Assembly (NCBI GenBank): GCA_903820565.1
Contig: CAIJHZ010000060.1
Coordinates: forward strand, 1 to 23,911
From: an uncultured Actinomycetes bacterium
Lineage (GTDB): Bacteria; Actinomycetota; Actinomycetes; Nanopelagicales; Nanopelagicaceae
Direction: 5' to 3'
DNA length: 23,911 nucleotides
Both the position numbers and the translations under genes were made by a program. The notes beneath the pieces were generated by a model. That model was not told the DNA's origin and ran no database searches. It saw only the letters and a list, made by a program, of their open reading frames with translations. Below, in pieces: positions 7,673-15,798 of this stretch. Within the stretch, counting starts at the first letter, position 1. Every line of letters starts with the position of its first letter.

Positions 7673-8809
7673 GTGACCACTATGAAGAGATTTTCTATTG
7701 TCGTAATTGCGCTAGCTCTCCTTGCTCCTATTGTGCCCGCCACCGCTGCGCCTAAGGCACAGAATGAATGGACCACGACGCACAAGATTGTTTATGTCGG
7801 ATTAACACCCAAGGACCAGCCAAATTTCTGGACAGAAAATCAAGTTGATACAACCACCGCAACAAGTGATGGCGAGATGCTTAGTTATGCCAAAGAAACA
7901 GTGAGAGATGCCATCACTTTCTGGAAGCAAAACTCCCGCGGCAAAATGAAATTCACAACATCAAAGTTTTTCATTGGAAAATCAGGAACTGCCATTGAGC
8001 GCTGCAACCCTTCTGCCGACATAAAGGCTGGAATGAAGGTCGCCGGCCTAAAAACAGTTCCAATTGGGACTCACATAGTTGTTGTAAACATTTATGACTC
8101 GTGTGGATATGCAGGACTTGGTTCGCAAGAAGGAAATGCTATAAATCTTCGATCTTTTGGAACGACAACATTGGTCCATGAACTTGGCCATAACTTTGGC
8201 TATCGGCACTCATCAGCGATGTTTTGCGGTAAATCTGATTACTCAAAATTTAATGGGACGAATTGTTCCGTCGAAGAGTATGGGGACTTTAGAGATTTGA
8301 TGGGCTTTGATGATTGGTGTCCCAACACAACCCTAAGTGCCACTCAGCGTGCGACTATTTTTCACACACCGCTTGCAAAATCCATCAAAATTGGCGTTGA
8401 CACAACCGTCGATGAATCCAGAATGACAACCGATAACATCGTTTTTGAATTCCCTTACAAAGGCAATTGGTATTTCTTCGAGTATTACGTGCCGGCAAAA
8501 GGCCGTTGTATGTCAGTCTCTAATCTTTTCTACAAACCTCAACTTCAGCTACGTATGATTGGCCCTGCTTGGACGACTGCCCAAGGTAATGCTGTTGGCC
8601 CGATGTTGATTACAAGAAATGGTTCAGATCTTCCAGCCGGAGAAACAGTTCTAGATGAAGATGGAGAACCTATCCCTCCGCCATTTTTTGGAACGACTCT
8701 GACGGGATTTCAGGCTGGTGAAGTATTTAAACTGCCAGGTGCTCCTTATACATTAACCGTTAAGAGCACTGGAGAGACAAGTGCAGTGTTTACAATAACT
8801 AAGAGCTAG
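7673..8809 (+). CDS. Secreted M11-like zinc metalloprotease (short form)
   Basis: The 378-residue protein has a signal peptide ending near PATAA (residue 26) and one catalytic domain. The zinc motif is HELGHNFGYRH (H169, E170, H173, H179) and the Met-turn block is EEYGDFRDLMGFD (M210), the same EYGD...MG layout as the larger protease at 5412-7433, so both belong to the gametolysin-like group. Several cysteines (C111, C144, C185, C198, C216) suggest disulfides, consistent with secretion. It lacks the C-terminal Ig-like domains of its larger relative. GTG at 7673 and ATG at 7682 are both possible starts; neither has a clear ribosome binding site, so the transcript may be leaderless. The GH16 gene follows 28 bases later in the same direction. 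Confidence 0.85.
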   Translation: MTTMKRFSIVVIALALLAPIVPATAAPKAQNEWTTTHKIVYVGLTPKDQPNFWTENQVDTTTATSDGEMLSYAKETVRDAITFWKQNSRGKMKFTTSKFFIGKSGTAIERCNPSADIKAGMKVAGLKTVPIGTHIVVVNIYDSCGYAGLGSQEGNAINLRSFGTTTLVHELGHNFGYRHSSAMFCGKSDYSKFNGTNCSVEEYGDFRDLMGFDDWCPNTTLSATQRATIFHTPLAKSIKIGVDTTVDESRMTTDNIVFEFPYKGNWYFFEYYVPAKGRCMSVSNLFYKPQLQLRMIGPAWTTAQGNAVGPMLITRNGSDLPAGETVLDEDGEPIPPPFFGTTLTGFQAGEVFKLPGAPYTLTVKSTGETSAVFTITKS

Positions 8810-8825
8810 TTTCCAATCTTGCGGG

Positions 8826-8831
8826 TAACCT
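8826..8831 (+). promoter_or_regulatory. Candidate -10 box (TAACCT) for a leaderless GH16 transcript
   Basis: TAACCT ends exactly 6 bases before the GTG start at 8838, and there is no Shine-Dalgarno sequence. The geometry matches those at 2293 and 21896. Confidence 0.4.
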
Positions 8832-8837
8832 AACCCC

Positions 8838-10085
8838 GTGTTCGGTACCTTAAGAAGAAAGCTTCCTCTGGCCTTGGCTGTAATGATGGCTACTGTCTTT
8901 GCAACCTCTTCTTTTGCAGTTGCCAATCCCATTGCCGGTACTTCATGTAAGCAACCTGGTGCACAACAATTGCAAGAACGTAATTTGTATTCTTGTGTAA
9001 AAGTGAGCAAGAAGTTGGTGTGGCAATTAACAGATGACTACACCTCTACTTTTGCACCGTTTCCAATTGCCGGACCTACCTGGCAACAACTTGCTGATAT
9101 TCGTGATGCTGCCGCAAAGGCATCCGCTGAACAAGCAGCTGCAGCGAAAGCAACGTTAGATGCAGAGATTGCTGCCGCAAAGGCTGCGGCGGAATTAAAG
9201 GCTAAGCAAGAGGCTGAAGCAAAGGCGGCAAAAGCTGCAGCAGAAATTCCAAAGGTTGCTGGATTAGTTATTGGCAAACTTTTATGGAGCGATGATTTTG
9301 TAGGAACAAAGGGATCAACGATTAATTCCAATAATTGGAGTGCTCGTAATTGCCACCGAACGCCTACAGGTATGGGCGGCGGCGCGTGTTTTGATAGCGA
9401 GGTTGTCTATTACGCCCCATCTGCAATCAAACTAGATGGCAGCGACGATGGTGCAGCTGTTATTACAACATCGCGAATTACAGGTGCCTTACCTGCTGAT
9501 GCTGGAAAATGCTTAACAGCTTATTGCGCATTTGTTAGCGGACGTTTTGATACACATGGCAAGGTTTCATTTCAGTATGGATTTATCGAAGCCCGGATCA
9601 AGATGCCAGCGGGCAGCGGAAATCACCCAGCTTTTTGGATGCTCGGTGACAATATAAATCAGGTGGGATGGCCATATTCAGGTGAAATGGACATTACTGA
9701 AATCCACAGTAATGAACCAACAACGACAACTGCGGCCACACATTATTCAACAGTGAATTCGACAAATACATGTTGTGCCAATCATCAATACAAGGTCGCA
9801 GCATTAGGCGTTGGTGCAGATGTAACAGCGGGGTATCACACCTATGCGGTCGGCTGGATGCCGAACTCAATTTCGTATTACGTGGATAATCGTTTGATTT
9901 CGACAACAACACCATCAAATTTGGGTGGCCTCTGGGTATTTAACAGCAAGTTCTTTCTCATTCTTAACAACGCGGTAAATGAAGCCTTCAGTGGTTCGTG
10001 GCAAAACTTGCAATCATCATCAATGACAATCGATTGGGTTCGCAGTTACCAGATCAATGGTTACGGAGAAGTCTTTACTCCATAA
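8838..10085 (+). CDS. Secreted GH16 glycosidase with coiled-coil N-terminus
   Basis: The 415-residue protein has a signal peptide (to about residue 30), a small two-cysteine module (C37 and C53, ending KKLVWQ), an Ala/Lys/Glu-rich segment likely to form a helix or coiled coil (about 85-136), and a GH16 domain (about 145-415). The catalytic signature is GEMDITE (nucleophile E283, D285, acid/base E288), intact. GH16 enzymes cut beta-1,3/1,4-glucans or galactans with retention. It differs from the other three GH16s here: WPYSGEMDI replaces the WP-x-CGEID pattern, there are extra cysteine pairs (AGKCLTAYC, NTCCAN), and the strand before the active site reads HPAFWMLGDN. Substrate specificity may therefore differ. 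It lies outside the two operator-bearing promoter regions. Transcription ends at a bidirectional terminator. Confidence 0.86.
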   Translation: MFGTLRRKLPLALAVMMATVFATSSFAVANPIAGTSCKQPGAQQLQERNLYSCVKVSKKLVWQLTDDYTSTFAPFPIAGPTWQQLADIRDAAAKASAEQAAAAKATLDAEIAAAKAAAELKAKQEAEAKAAKAAAEIPKVAGLVIGKLLWSDDFVGTKGSTINSNNWSARNCHRTPTGMGGGACFDSEVVYYAPSAIKLDGSDDGAAVITTSRITGALPADAGKCLTAYCAFVSGRFDTHGKVSFQYGFIEARIKMPAGSGNHPAFWMLGDNINQVGWPYSGEMDITEIHSNEPTTTTAATHYSTVNSTNTCCANHQYKVAALGVGADVTAGYHTYAVGWMPNSISYYVDNRLISTTTPSNLGGLWVFNSKFFLILNNAVNEAFSGSWQNLQSSSMTIDWVRSYQINGYGEVFTP

Positions 10086-10124
10086 AAAATCCCGGCACCC
10101 ATATGGGCACCGGGATCTCTTATT
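10084..10124. terminator. Bidirectional Rho-independent terminator
   Basis: ATCCCGG (10089-10095) pairs with CCGGGAT (10110-10116), with an inner CCCATATGGG palindrome. An A run on the left gives a U tract on the minus strand; the right side (CTCTTATT) is a weaker U tract for the plus strand. It serves the convergent ends of the GH16 gene and the Ig-like gene. Confidence 0.85.
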
Positions 10125-10132
10125 ACTAGGTC

Positions 10133-11455
10133 TTACTTCTTCTTATAACCAGTTGGGCACTTTGGATTAACCGCGGTTACCTTCTTAGTTAACTTACCCT
10201 TTACACATGTGATAGTTGTTGCCTTCACAACAGGTGCAGGCGCTGCATAAACATCAAATGTCACTAGATCAACATCTGATTCCTTGTCGCCATAACCAGA
10301 AATGATTGGCTTAAATGTTCCGTAAAGGCGAACCTTTGGTGCTGGTGTTGTTGGGGTTGCAGGCTTAGCTTCGGTGCCTGTTGTGTCAGTGTTCTTGATG
10401 ATAAAGGTAACTTCGCCCATTGCATTTGTAGTTCCCTTCAAATCAGCACCTGATGCTGGATCTGATGCCGGCACAGTTATCTTGGTGCTTCCGGATAACC
10501 AGTTGGCCTTTGATCCGCTGTAAGGAGCATTTACTTGCAGCGTTACTTCCTTATTTGCAAGCGGCTTAGTTCCATCCGATGTAACAAGATACTTAAGAGT
10601 CAACGTCGTTCCTGCTGCGATGTATGTGTAGTACGCACGAACCTTGGCTGAGTAATATTGCGCAATGTCACCAGTTGTATTAACACTGTTTGATGGACCA
10701 AATTCTGGTGACACTAAACGCATTGATGGCAATGCAGCTGGTGCTGTAACAGTTGGCGTTGGTGTTGCCGTCGCTGTTGGTGTTGCAGTAGGTGTTGGAG
10801 TTGCAGTAGGTGTTGGAGTAACTGCAGCAGGGATAGTCGTTGCAGGTGACTTTGTAATATCAAAGGTCAATAGATCAGTTACTTGCTGCATGTCAGATAA
10901 GCCATTAATGATCAACTTCATATTTCCATAAAGGCGACCAGTAGTTGCGCGTGCCTGAGTTTCTGAAGATGGGATCGCCATTGCAGAATCTGCGGTATTT
11001 GTGTTCTTGATTGTGAATGAAACTTTTCCAGTCGCATCAGTCTTTCCTGAAACTAACAAACCGTAGCCAGTTGCTGAATCTTGTGAAGCCCCGACTGCCG
11101 TGCCGTTGACTTCCCATGTTGCTTTTGATCCACTGTAAGGGGCATTGACCATAAATGAAACAGCTGTCCCATCAGCTGCAGGTGTTGTTCCATCAGTTGT
11201 AACTAAATAGGTAATTGTGATCGTTGATCCAGCACCCACATACTTGAAGAAGCTGCGACCACCTGCTGCGTAGTACTGACCAAGTCCGTCAGAGGCGAAT
11301 GTTTCGTTGGCTGAATTGAAGTCAGGCGATACGTAACGGATTGTAGGTAGACCAGCTGCTTGTGAGGTGCTCTGTCCAATTAATCCACCAGTTAATAGGA
11401 GCGCAACCATTGCCACTCCGCTAACGATCTTGCGCGTGATTGATATGTGCTTCAT
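10133..11455 (-). CDS. Secreted tandem Ig-like domain protein with Cys/Lys tail
   Basis: The 440-residue protein has a signal peptide (to about residue 34), two homologous beta-rich repeats (about 36-205 and 243-400), a TP/TA-rich linker between them (about 208-240) and a short tail. Both repeats share RxVSPxF at the start, a YLVT(T/S)DGT strand, VNAPYSGSKA, and end in LYGxxKxIIxG. The tail carries two cysteines (TTITCVKGKL, then NPKCPTGYKKK). No catalytic motif is visible. The protein at 15799-17070 has the same plan. The gene lies 25 bases downstream of a secreted GH16 gene, with its own AGGAG 6 bases before ATG, so they form an operon under the 12471 operator. A glucan-binding or scaffold role is inferred from context only; no binding-module family is recognised. 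Confidence 0.8.
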   Translation of the reverse strand: MKHISITRKIVSGVAMVALLLTGGLIGQSTSQAAGLPTIRYVSPDFNSANETFASDGLGQYYAAGGRSFFKYVGAGSTITITYLVTTDGTTPAADGTAVSFMVNAPYSGSKATWEVNGTAVGASQDSATGYGLLVSGKTDATGKVSFTIKNTNTADSAMAIPSSETQARATTGRLYGNMKLIINGLSDMQQVTDLLTFDITKSPATTIPAAVTPTPTATPTPTATPTATATPTPTVTAPAALPSMRLVSPEFGPSNSVNTTGDIAQYYSAKVRAYYTYIAAGTTLTLKYLVTSDGTKPLANKEVTLQVNAPYSGSKANWLSGSTKITVPASDPASGADLKGTTNAMGEVTFIIKNTDTTGTEAKPATPTTPAPKVRLYGTFKPIISGYGDKESDVDLVTFDVYAAPAPVVKATTITCVKGKLTKKVTAVNPKCPTGYKKK

Positions 11456-11480
11456 TTCCTGCTCCTATTTCGTAGTTGAT

Positions 11481-12392
11481 TTAACCTTTGACAACTTTTC
11501 CAACACCATTGACCGAGTAATAACGAATGTAATCGACACTCAATTGTGCTTGATTCAAGGTTGGGTCGATGAATTCACCGGCGTAGGTTCCACCCATAGC
11601 TAAATTCAAGATGAGAAAGAATGGTTGGTTAAAGACCCAACCGCGAGAACCTGTGTCTTGCGATGACACCGTTCCATTTACTCGCCCATCAACAATGAAA
11701 TCAATGGAGTTCTTTTTCCACTCGATAGCGAAAGTATGGAAACCATCAGAGAGTGGAATCATGTTTGAGAATCGTGTGCCAAGACCAGAACCTGGTGGCG
11801 TAGTTGGTCCATGAATTGCAGATGTCGATTGATCCGACATATCTCCGCGATATTCCATGATGTCGATTTCGCCGCATTCTGGCCACGGCACACCATCAAG
11901 TAAATCTCCACCCAGCATCCAGAAAGCTGGCCAGGTTCCAATACCTTGTGGCAATTTCATTCGGGCTTCGATTCGCCCATACATAAATCCAATGTTGCGC
12001 GCCGTTTTCATGCGTGCACTTGTAAATTGGCATTCTGAACAACGATTAAGAATGTCTTCGGTACCCGGAACTTCACCAATTTGATCACCATAATCATTTG
12101 AAATTCTGTTTGCGGTAATTACTAAACGCCCAGATCCATCCATCGAAGCATTGGCAGCTGTGTTGGTGTAGTACTGGCGTTCAGAATTTCCCCAGCCACC
12201 GCCACCCATTTCGCGGCTCCACGTTTTTGACGATGGCAGAGTTCCTTTTTTGCCGTTGAACTCATCGGACCACAAAAGTTTTAGGGTCTTCTTTGAGGCC
12301 GCATCGGCAGCGGGGTTGACCATGAAGGTCAGAGCGATAGAGAGCGCAACAAAAAGACTGGCTGGTGCCAGAATTAATTTCTTATTGGTCAT
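11481..12392 (-). CDS. Secreted GH16 endo-beta-1,3-glucanase (laminarinase-like)
   Basis: The 303-residue protein has a signal peptide (to about residue 31, NPAADA) and a single GH16 domain (about 38-303) that begins LLWSDEFNG. The catalytic signature GEIDIME is intact (E175, D177, E180), in the context GTWPAFWMLG...WPECGEIDIMEY that is typical of bacterial laminarinases. C118/C121 (RCSEC) and C173 may form disulfides. The ATG is supported by GGAG 6 bases upstream. It is the first gene of a minus-strand operon with the tandem Ig-like protein. Its promoter region, shared with the divergent ABC importer, carries the 14-bp palindrome at 12471, so expression is probably controlled by a LacI-family repressor and induced by glucan breakdown products. 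Confidence 0.92.
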   Translation of the reverse strand: MTNKKLILAPASLFVALSIALTFMVNPAADAASKKTLKLLWSDEFNGKKGTLPSSKTWSREMGGGGWGNSERQYYTNTAANASMDGSGRLVITANRISNDYGDQIGEVPGTEDILNRCSECQFTSARMKTARNIGFMYGRIEARMKLPQGIGTWPAFWMLGGDLLDGVPWPECGEIDIMEYRGDMSDQSTSAIHGPTTPPGSGLGTRFSNMIPLSDGFHTFAIEWKKNSIDFIVDGRVNGTVSSQDTGSRGWVFNQPFFLILNLAMGGTYAGEFIDPTLNQAQLSVDYIRYYSVNGVGKVVKG

Positions 12393-12445
12393 CTGCGGCT
12401 CCTCTCGTTATCAAATTTTAACCCAAATTCGCTTGTGCCAAATGG

Positions 12446-12475
12446 CTATAACCGCTTAAATAGCGTACCTTGAAA
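12446..12475 (-). promoter_or_regulatory. Candidate promoter for the GH16/Ig-like operon
   Basis: On the minus strand, TTTCAA (12470-12475) and TTATAG (12446-12451) are 18 bases apart and can act as -35 and -10. The -35 lies inside the operator palindrome, so a bound repressor would block this promoter. Confidence 0.4.
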
Positions 12476-12484
12476 CCGCTTTCA
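12471..12484. promoter_or_regulatory. LacI-type operator TGAAACCGCTTTCA, copy 1
   Basis: This is a 14-bp near-perfect palindrome with TGAAA/TTTCA arms and a central CG, the layout recognised by LacI-family dimers. It lies between the divergent GH16 operon and the ABC importer. The identical 14 bases occur at 19301 between another divergent GH16/GH1 pair, and a LacI-family gene follows that locus. Confidence 0.8.
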
Positions 12485-12522
12485 TGGATACCCCCAATGG
12501 CGAGAGTTATCCTGAGAGTTTC

Positions 12523-12576
12523 AAGGTTTCACTGATGGCTTGCCGGATGTCAGGTCTGTTAAAGGGAAGGTTTCAC
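12523..12576 (+). repeat. Direct repeat AAGGTTTCAC, two copies 44 bp apart
   Basis: AAGGTTTCAC occurs at 12523-12532 and 12567-12576, both containing the TTTCA half-site of the operator. The second overlaps the ribosome binding region of the sugar-binding protein gene. The 44-bp period is about four helical turns, so these may be auxiliary half-sites; chance is possible. Confidence 0.4.
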
Positions 12577-12578
12577 AC

Positions 12579-13925
12579 ATGAATAAGTTGACCACCAAAA
12601 ATGCATTTCTTGGGGCAATCGTTGCGCTGGCCGTTTCAGTTGGAGTTCTTACCGCTCCTGCAAAGGCTGCTGACCAAATCACTTTAACTATTTGGACCTT
12701 TGGCGAAGTTATCCAGCCAGGTCTACAACGTGAATACCAAAAGCTTCACCCTGAAATCAAAATTATTCCAATCAAGAACGATGTCGATCCGCTTCACCAG
12801 AAGACAATTCTTTCGTGCCAGACTGGTGGACCAGCAGACATCATCGCCTTCGAAGTTCCTTATTCAGGATACTGGCGCACAGGAAACCGCCCAAGCTGTT
12901 TCCAAGATCTGCGACAGATGAAAACTTCAGATACAAATGTTGCTGCAGGTGTTGCAGCAGGACTATCTGCAAATGACATTAAGAAGAACTACCTTGCATG
13001 GCGTTGGGAACAAGGCGTTGCATTTAATGACAACGTAATCGGTATCCCAACAGATGTCGGCGGACTACAAGTTGCATACCGCGCAGACTTATTTAAAAAG
13101 GCGGGACTTCCAACTGATCGCGTAGCTGTTAGCAAGTTGTGGCCAACATGGGATGCATTTATTGCAACCGGTCAAAAGTATGTTGCAAAATTAACGCCTG
13201 CGGAAAAGAAAGCGGGCAAGGGATTCATTGATGATGCCGGTTCGATTTATGCAGCAGTAATGAACCAAGGAACTGTTAAGTATTACCAGCCAGATGGAAC
13301 TGATGCAGGAAAGCTTGTTTACAAGACAAATCCTCAGATCAAAAAGGCGTGGGACACAACAGTTAAAGCACTTGATGCAGGTATTGGCGCTCGCCTCGGT
13401 CAGTTCACATCTGACTGGAATATCGGTATGAATAAGGGCGCAATGGCAACTATCTTGGCTCCAGCCTGGATGCTTGATTACATCAAGAAGCAAGCACCAG
13501 ATACAAAGGGCAAGTGGGACATTGCAGATCTTCCAGTAGGTGGCGGAAACCAAGGTGGTACAGAACTTGGTATTCCTTCATATTCAAAGAATAAGCAAGC
13601 TGCTTATGACTTCTTAACCTGGTACTTAGCACCAGAACAACAGTTGAAGGTATTTAAGACTTATGGTCTTTTCCCTTCAACATCAGTTCTCTACGATGAT
13701 GCAGCTTTGCTTGAATACAAAGATGAGTTCTTCAGCAACGCACCAATTGGTCAGATTTACACAAAGGGTGTTTTGAAATTGAAGCCGATCTTTGAAGGCG
13801 AACTACAGCGCAAGATTGATTCAACATTTGGTGCAGGACTCGGTCGAGTTGCATCCAAGAAGATGACATCTGCAAAATCCTATGCACTGGTAATTTCAGA
13901 TATCGATAAACTCTTTAAGAATTAA
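12579..13925 (+). CDS. ABC importer sugar-binding protein (CUT1, family 1)
   Basis: The start at 12579 is chosen because GGGAAGG lies about 8 bases upstream and the signal peptide begins at once (MNKLTTKNAF, hydrophobic core, cleavage near APAKA-AD). The 448-residue protein is a family 1 extracellular solute-binding protein: ITLTIWTFGE at the mature N-terminus, the early PADIIAFEVP block, the IPTDVGGLQVAYRADLFKKAG block, and the C-terminal YDFLTWYLAPEQQ region. It should capture oligosaccharides for the permeases that follow 12 bases later. No lipobox cysteine is present at the cleavage site, unusual for a binding protein of a single-membrane cell. Context points to beta-glucan oligosaccharides (laminari-oligosaccharides), but specificity cannot be read from sequence. 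Confidence 0.92.
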   Translation: MNKLTTKNAFLGAIVALAVSVGVLTAPAKAADQITLTIWTFGEVIQPGLQREYQKLHPEIKIIPIKNDVDPLHQKTILSCQTGGPADIIAFEVPYSGYWRTGNRPSCFQDLRQMKTSDTNVAAGVAAGLSANDIKKNYLAWRWEQGVAFNDNVIGIPTDVGGLQVAYRADLFKKAGLPTDRVAVSKLWPTWDAFIATGQKYVAKLTPAEKKAGKGFIDDAGSIYAAVMNQGTVKYYQPDGTDAGKLVYKTNPQIKKAWDTTVKALDAGIGARLGQFTSDWNIGMNKGAMATILAPAWMLDYIKKQAPDTKGKWDIADLPVGGGNQGGTELGIPSYSKNKQAAYDFLTWYLAPEQQLKVFKTYGLFPSTSVLYDDAALLEYKDEFFSNAPIGQIYTKGVLKLKPIFEGELQRKIDSTFGAGLGRVASKKMTSAKSYALVISDIDKLFKN

Positions 13926-13937
13926 AGTTTTTATCCG

Positions 13938-14915
13938 ATGACAATTATTAAGGACGGTAAGGGGCGCCAACAGGCGCCTCTTACTCCTTGGAAGCAGAAA
14001 AGTAAAAAAGAAAAGAAGCCGCTTCCAGGTGTTGGATCTTTGGATGGTCGCTGGGGTTATCCAGCTATTGCTCCATTTTTCATTATCTTCTTAATATTTG
14101 GCGTCGCACCAGTTGCATATTCGATCTACATCTCATTTTTTAAATGGGATCCACTAGGTGAATCTGAATTTAACGGAATCAATAACTTTATTTTCTTATT
14201 TCAGGATTCAGATTTTTGGTTAGCCCTCAGAAATACTTTTAGTATCTGGGCGTTGTCGACCTTCCCGCAGATGATTATTGCAATCAGTTTGGCGGCAATC
14301 CTGCGCAACAAGAGATTAAAAGGTAAATCCTTTTGGCGCACGATTTTGTTGGTTCCAAACATTACTTCTGTTATCGCAATCACCATTGTTTTCCAGCAGC
14401 TATTTGGCCGCGATTACGGCCTCATAAATGGCATATTGGGCTTGATTCCTGGGGTCGATCACATCGACTTTATCGAAGGCATAATCCCAAGCCATATCCA
14501 GATCGCCACCATGATCACCTGGCGCTGGGTTGGCTATAACACCCTCATTTTCTTGGCTTCTATGTTGGCAATTCCAGATGAGCTCTATGAATCCGCATCT
14601 GTAGATGGCGCTACCAAGTGGCAGCAGTTTAAATATGTGACACTGCCATCTCTCAAGAACACAATTACCTTTGTATTAATTGTTGGAACCATCGGAGGCT
14701 TGCAAGTATTTGCCGAGCCTCAACAGTTGGCACCAGATGGTGGTTCAACTAAGCAGTTCTTAACTCTGACATTGTTCCTATACAACCAAGCATTCCTTAA
14801 TAATAAGTATGGGTATGCCGCAGCGATTGGTATTGCGATCACATTTATCGTGCTGATTATTTCGGCAATTAACTTTGTCATCACGCGCAAAATTTCAGGT
14901 GAGGGCAGCCGATGA
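13938..14915 (+). CDS. ABC sugar permease, MalF-type
   Basis: This 325-residue integral membrane protein has a long basic cytoplasmic N-terminus (about 40 residues, rich in Lys) followed by six hydrophobic segments starting at IAPFFIIFLIFGVAPVAYSIY. The EAA coupling loop is present as ESASVDGATKWQQFKYVTLPSL (about residues 218-238), the site where the ATPase docks. It pairs with the MalG-type permease, whose start codon overlaps this stop by 4 bases (ATGA at 14912). There is no strong ribosome binding site before ATG 13938. No ATP-binding subunit is encoded nearby; actinobacterial CUT1 importers commonly share a single MsiK-type ATPase. Confidence 0.93.
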   Translation: MTIIKDGKGRQQAPLTPWKQKSKKEKKPLPGVGSLDGRWGYPAIAPFFIIFLIFGVAPVAYSIYISFFKWDPLGESEFNGINNFIFLFQDSDFWLALRNTFSIWALSTFPQMIIAISLAAILRNKRLKGKSFWRTILLVPNITSVIAITIVFQQLFGRDYGLINGILGLIPGVDHIDFIEGIIPSHIQIATMITWRWVGYNTLIFLASMLAIPDELYESASVDGATKWQQFKYVTLPSLKNTITFVLIVGTIGGLQVFAEPQQLAPDGGSTKQFLTLTLFLYNQAFLNNKYGYAAAIGIAITFIVLIISAINFVITRKISGEGSR

Positions 14916-15757
14916 AGCGCAATATCCCTAGGTGGCAGAAGACTTCAAAGCTTCATTACTTGATGCTTACTTTGATTACTTTCCTTTCTATTTTTCCTTT
15001 TTATTGGATGTTCATCGTTTCATCCAATACCGATGCAGAAATTTCAAAGAGTCCACCATCCTTAGTTCCAGGGCCACGATTCTTAGAAGTTGCACACAAG
15101 GTTCTGACCGCCGAAGGTGTTTATTTCAGCAAGGCACTGATTAATACTTTTGTTGTTGGCATTGCAATCGCGGTAGCGCAGGTTATTTTCTCAGCCATCG
15201 CTGGCTTTGCCTTTGCGAAGTTGCACTTCAAAGGTCGTCAGTTTTCGATTCTCTTTGTCGTGGCAACAATGATGCTTCCAAGTCAGCTCGGAATCGTGCC
15301 GTTATTTATCATGGCAAATAAACTGCACTTGGTAAACACTTTGTACGCACTGATAGTCCCAGCGCTAGTTACTGCTTTTGGCGTCTTTTGGATGCGCCAG
15401 ATCATCGATGCGCAAGTTCCTAATGAAATTCTTGAAGCGGCCAGCATTGATGGTGCATCTGTTCCTCGCGTTTTCTGGAGCATTGTTCTACCTAGTATTC
15501 GTCAGAGTTCTTTTGTACTTGGCCTTTTTGCATTCTTGGCAGCATGGAATGACTACCTGTGGCCAACAATTGTTCTGCAATCTCCCGAGAAATTCACATT
15601 GCAGGTCGCACTTACCCAGCTAAAGCCTTTGTATGGACTTGATTACTCACTACAGATGGGTGGTGCTTTCTTAGCAACTGCCCCACTTCTAATTCTCTTT
15701 ATTTTCGTCGGTCGCCGATTAGTAAGCGGCGTAATGGACGGAGCTATAAAAGGCTAA
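14912..15757 (+). CDS. ABC sugar permease, MalG-type
   Basis: A 281-residue inner membrane protein with six hydrophobic segments. The EAA motif reads EAASIDGASVPRVFWSIVLPSI (about residues 173-194), and the SSNTDAEISKSPPSLVPG stretch after the first helix is typical of MalG-like partners. It forms a heterodimer with the preceding MalF-type protein; the 4-base overlap suggests translational coupling and equal dosage. The next gene, a secreted tandem Ig-like protein, starts 41 bases later and is probably in the same operon. Confidence 0.93.
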   Translation: MKRNIPRWQKTSKLHYLMLTLITFLSIFPFYWMFIVSSNTDAEISKSPPSLVPGPRFLEVAHKVLTAEGVYFSKALINTFVVGIAIAVAQVIFSAIAGFAFAKLHFKGRQFSILFVVATMMLPSQLGIVPLFIMANKLHLVNTLYALIVPALVTAFGVFWMRQIIDAQVPNEILEAASIDGASVPRVFWSIVLPSIRQSSFVLGLFAFLAAWNDYLWPTIVLQSPEKFTLQVALTQLKPLYGLDYSLQMGGAFLATAPLLILFIFVGRRLVSGVMDGAIKG

Positions 15758-15798
15758 TGTTTAAATCCCAATCCACCCTAAGCAAGAAAGGCATAAAC

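Noticed and set aside
10665..10931. Open frame of 88 codons on the plus strand, rich in Gly and Val
   Set aside because: It is the antisense of the TP/TA-rich linker of the Ig-like gene on the minus strand; the composition comes from the repeated linker codons.
12540..12578. Upstream start for the sugar-binding protein
   Set aside because: The extension (MPDVRSVKGKVSH) is polar and lacks a ribosome binding site; the ATG at 12579 begins the signal peptide and has one.
15757..15798. Upstream ATG for the second Ig-like protein, overlapping the permease stop
   Set aside because: It would put 14 polar residues before the signal peptide; the ATG at 15799 has a good ribosome binding site. Coupling from 15757 cannot be fully excluded.
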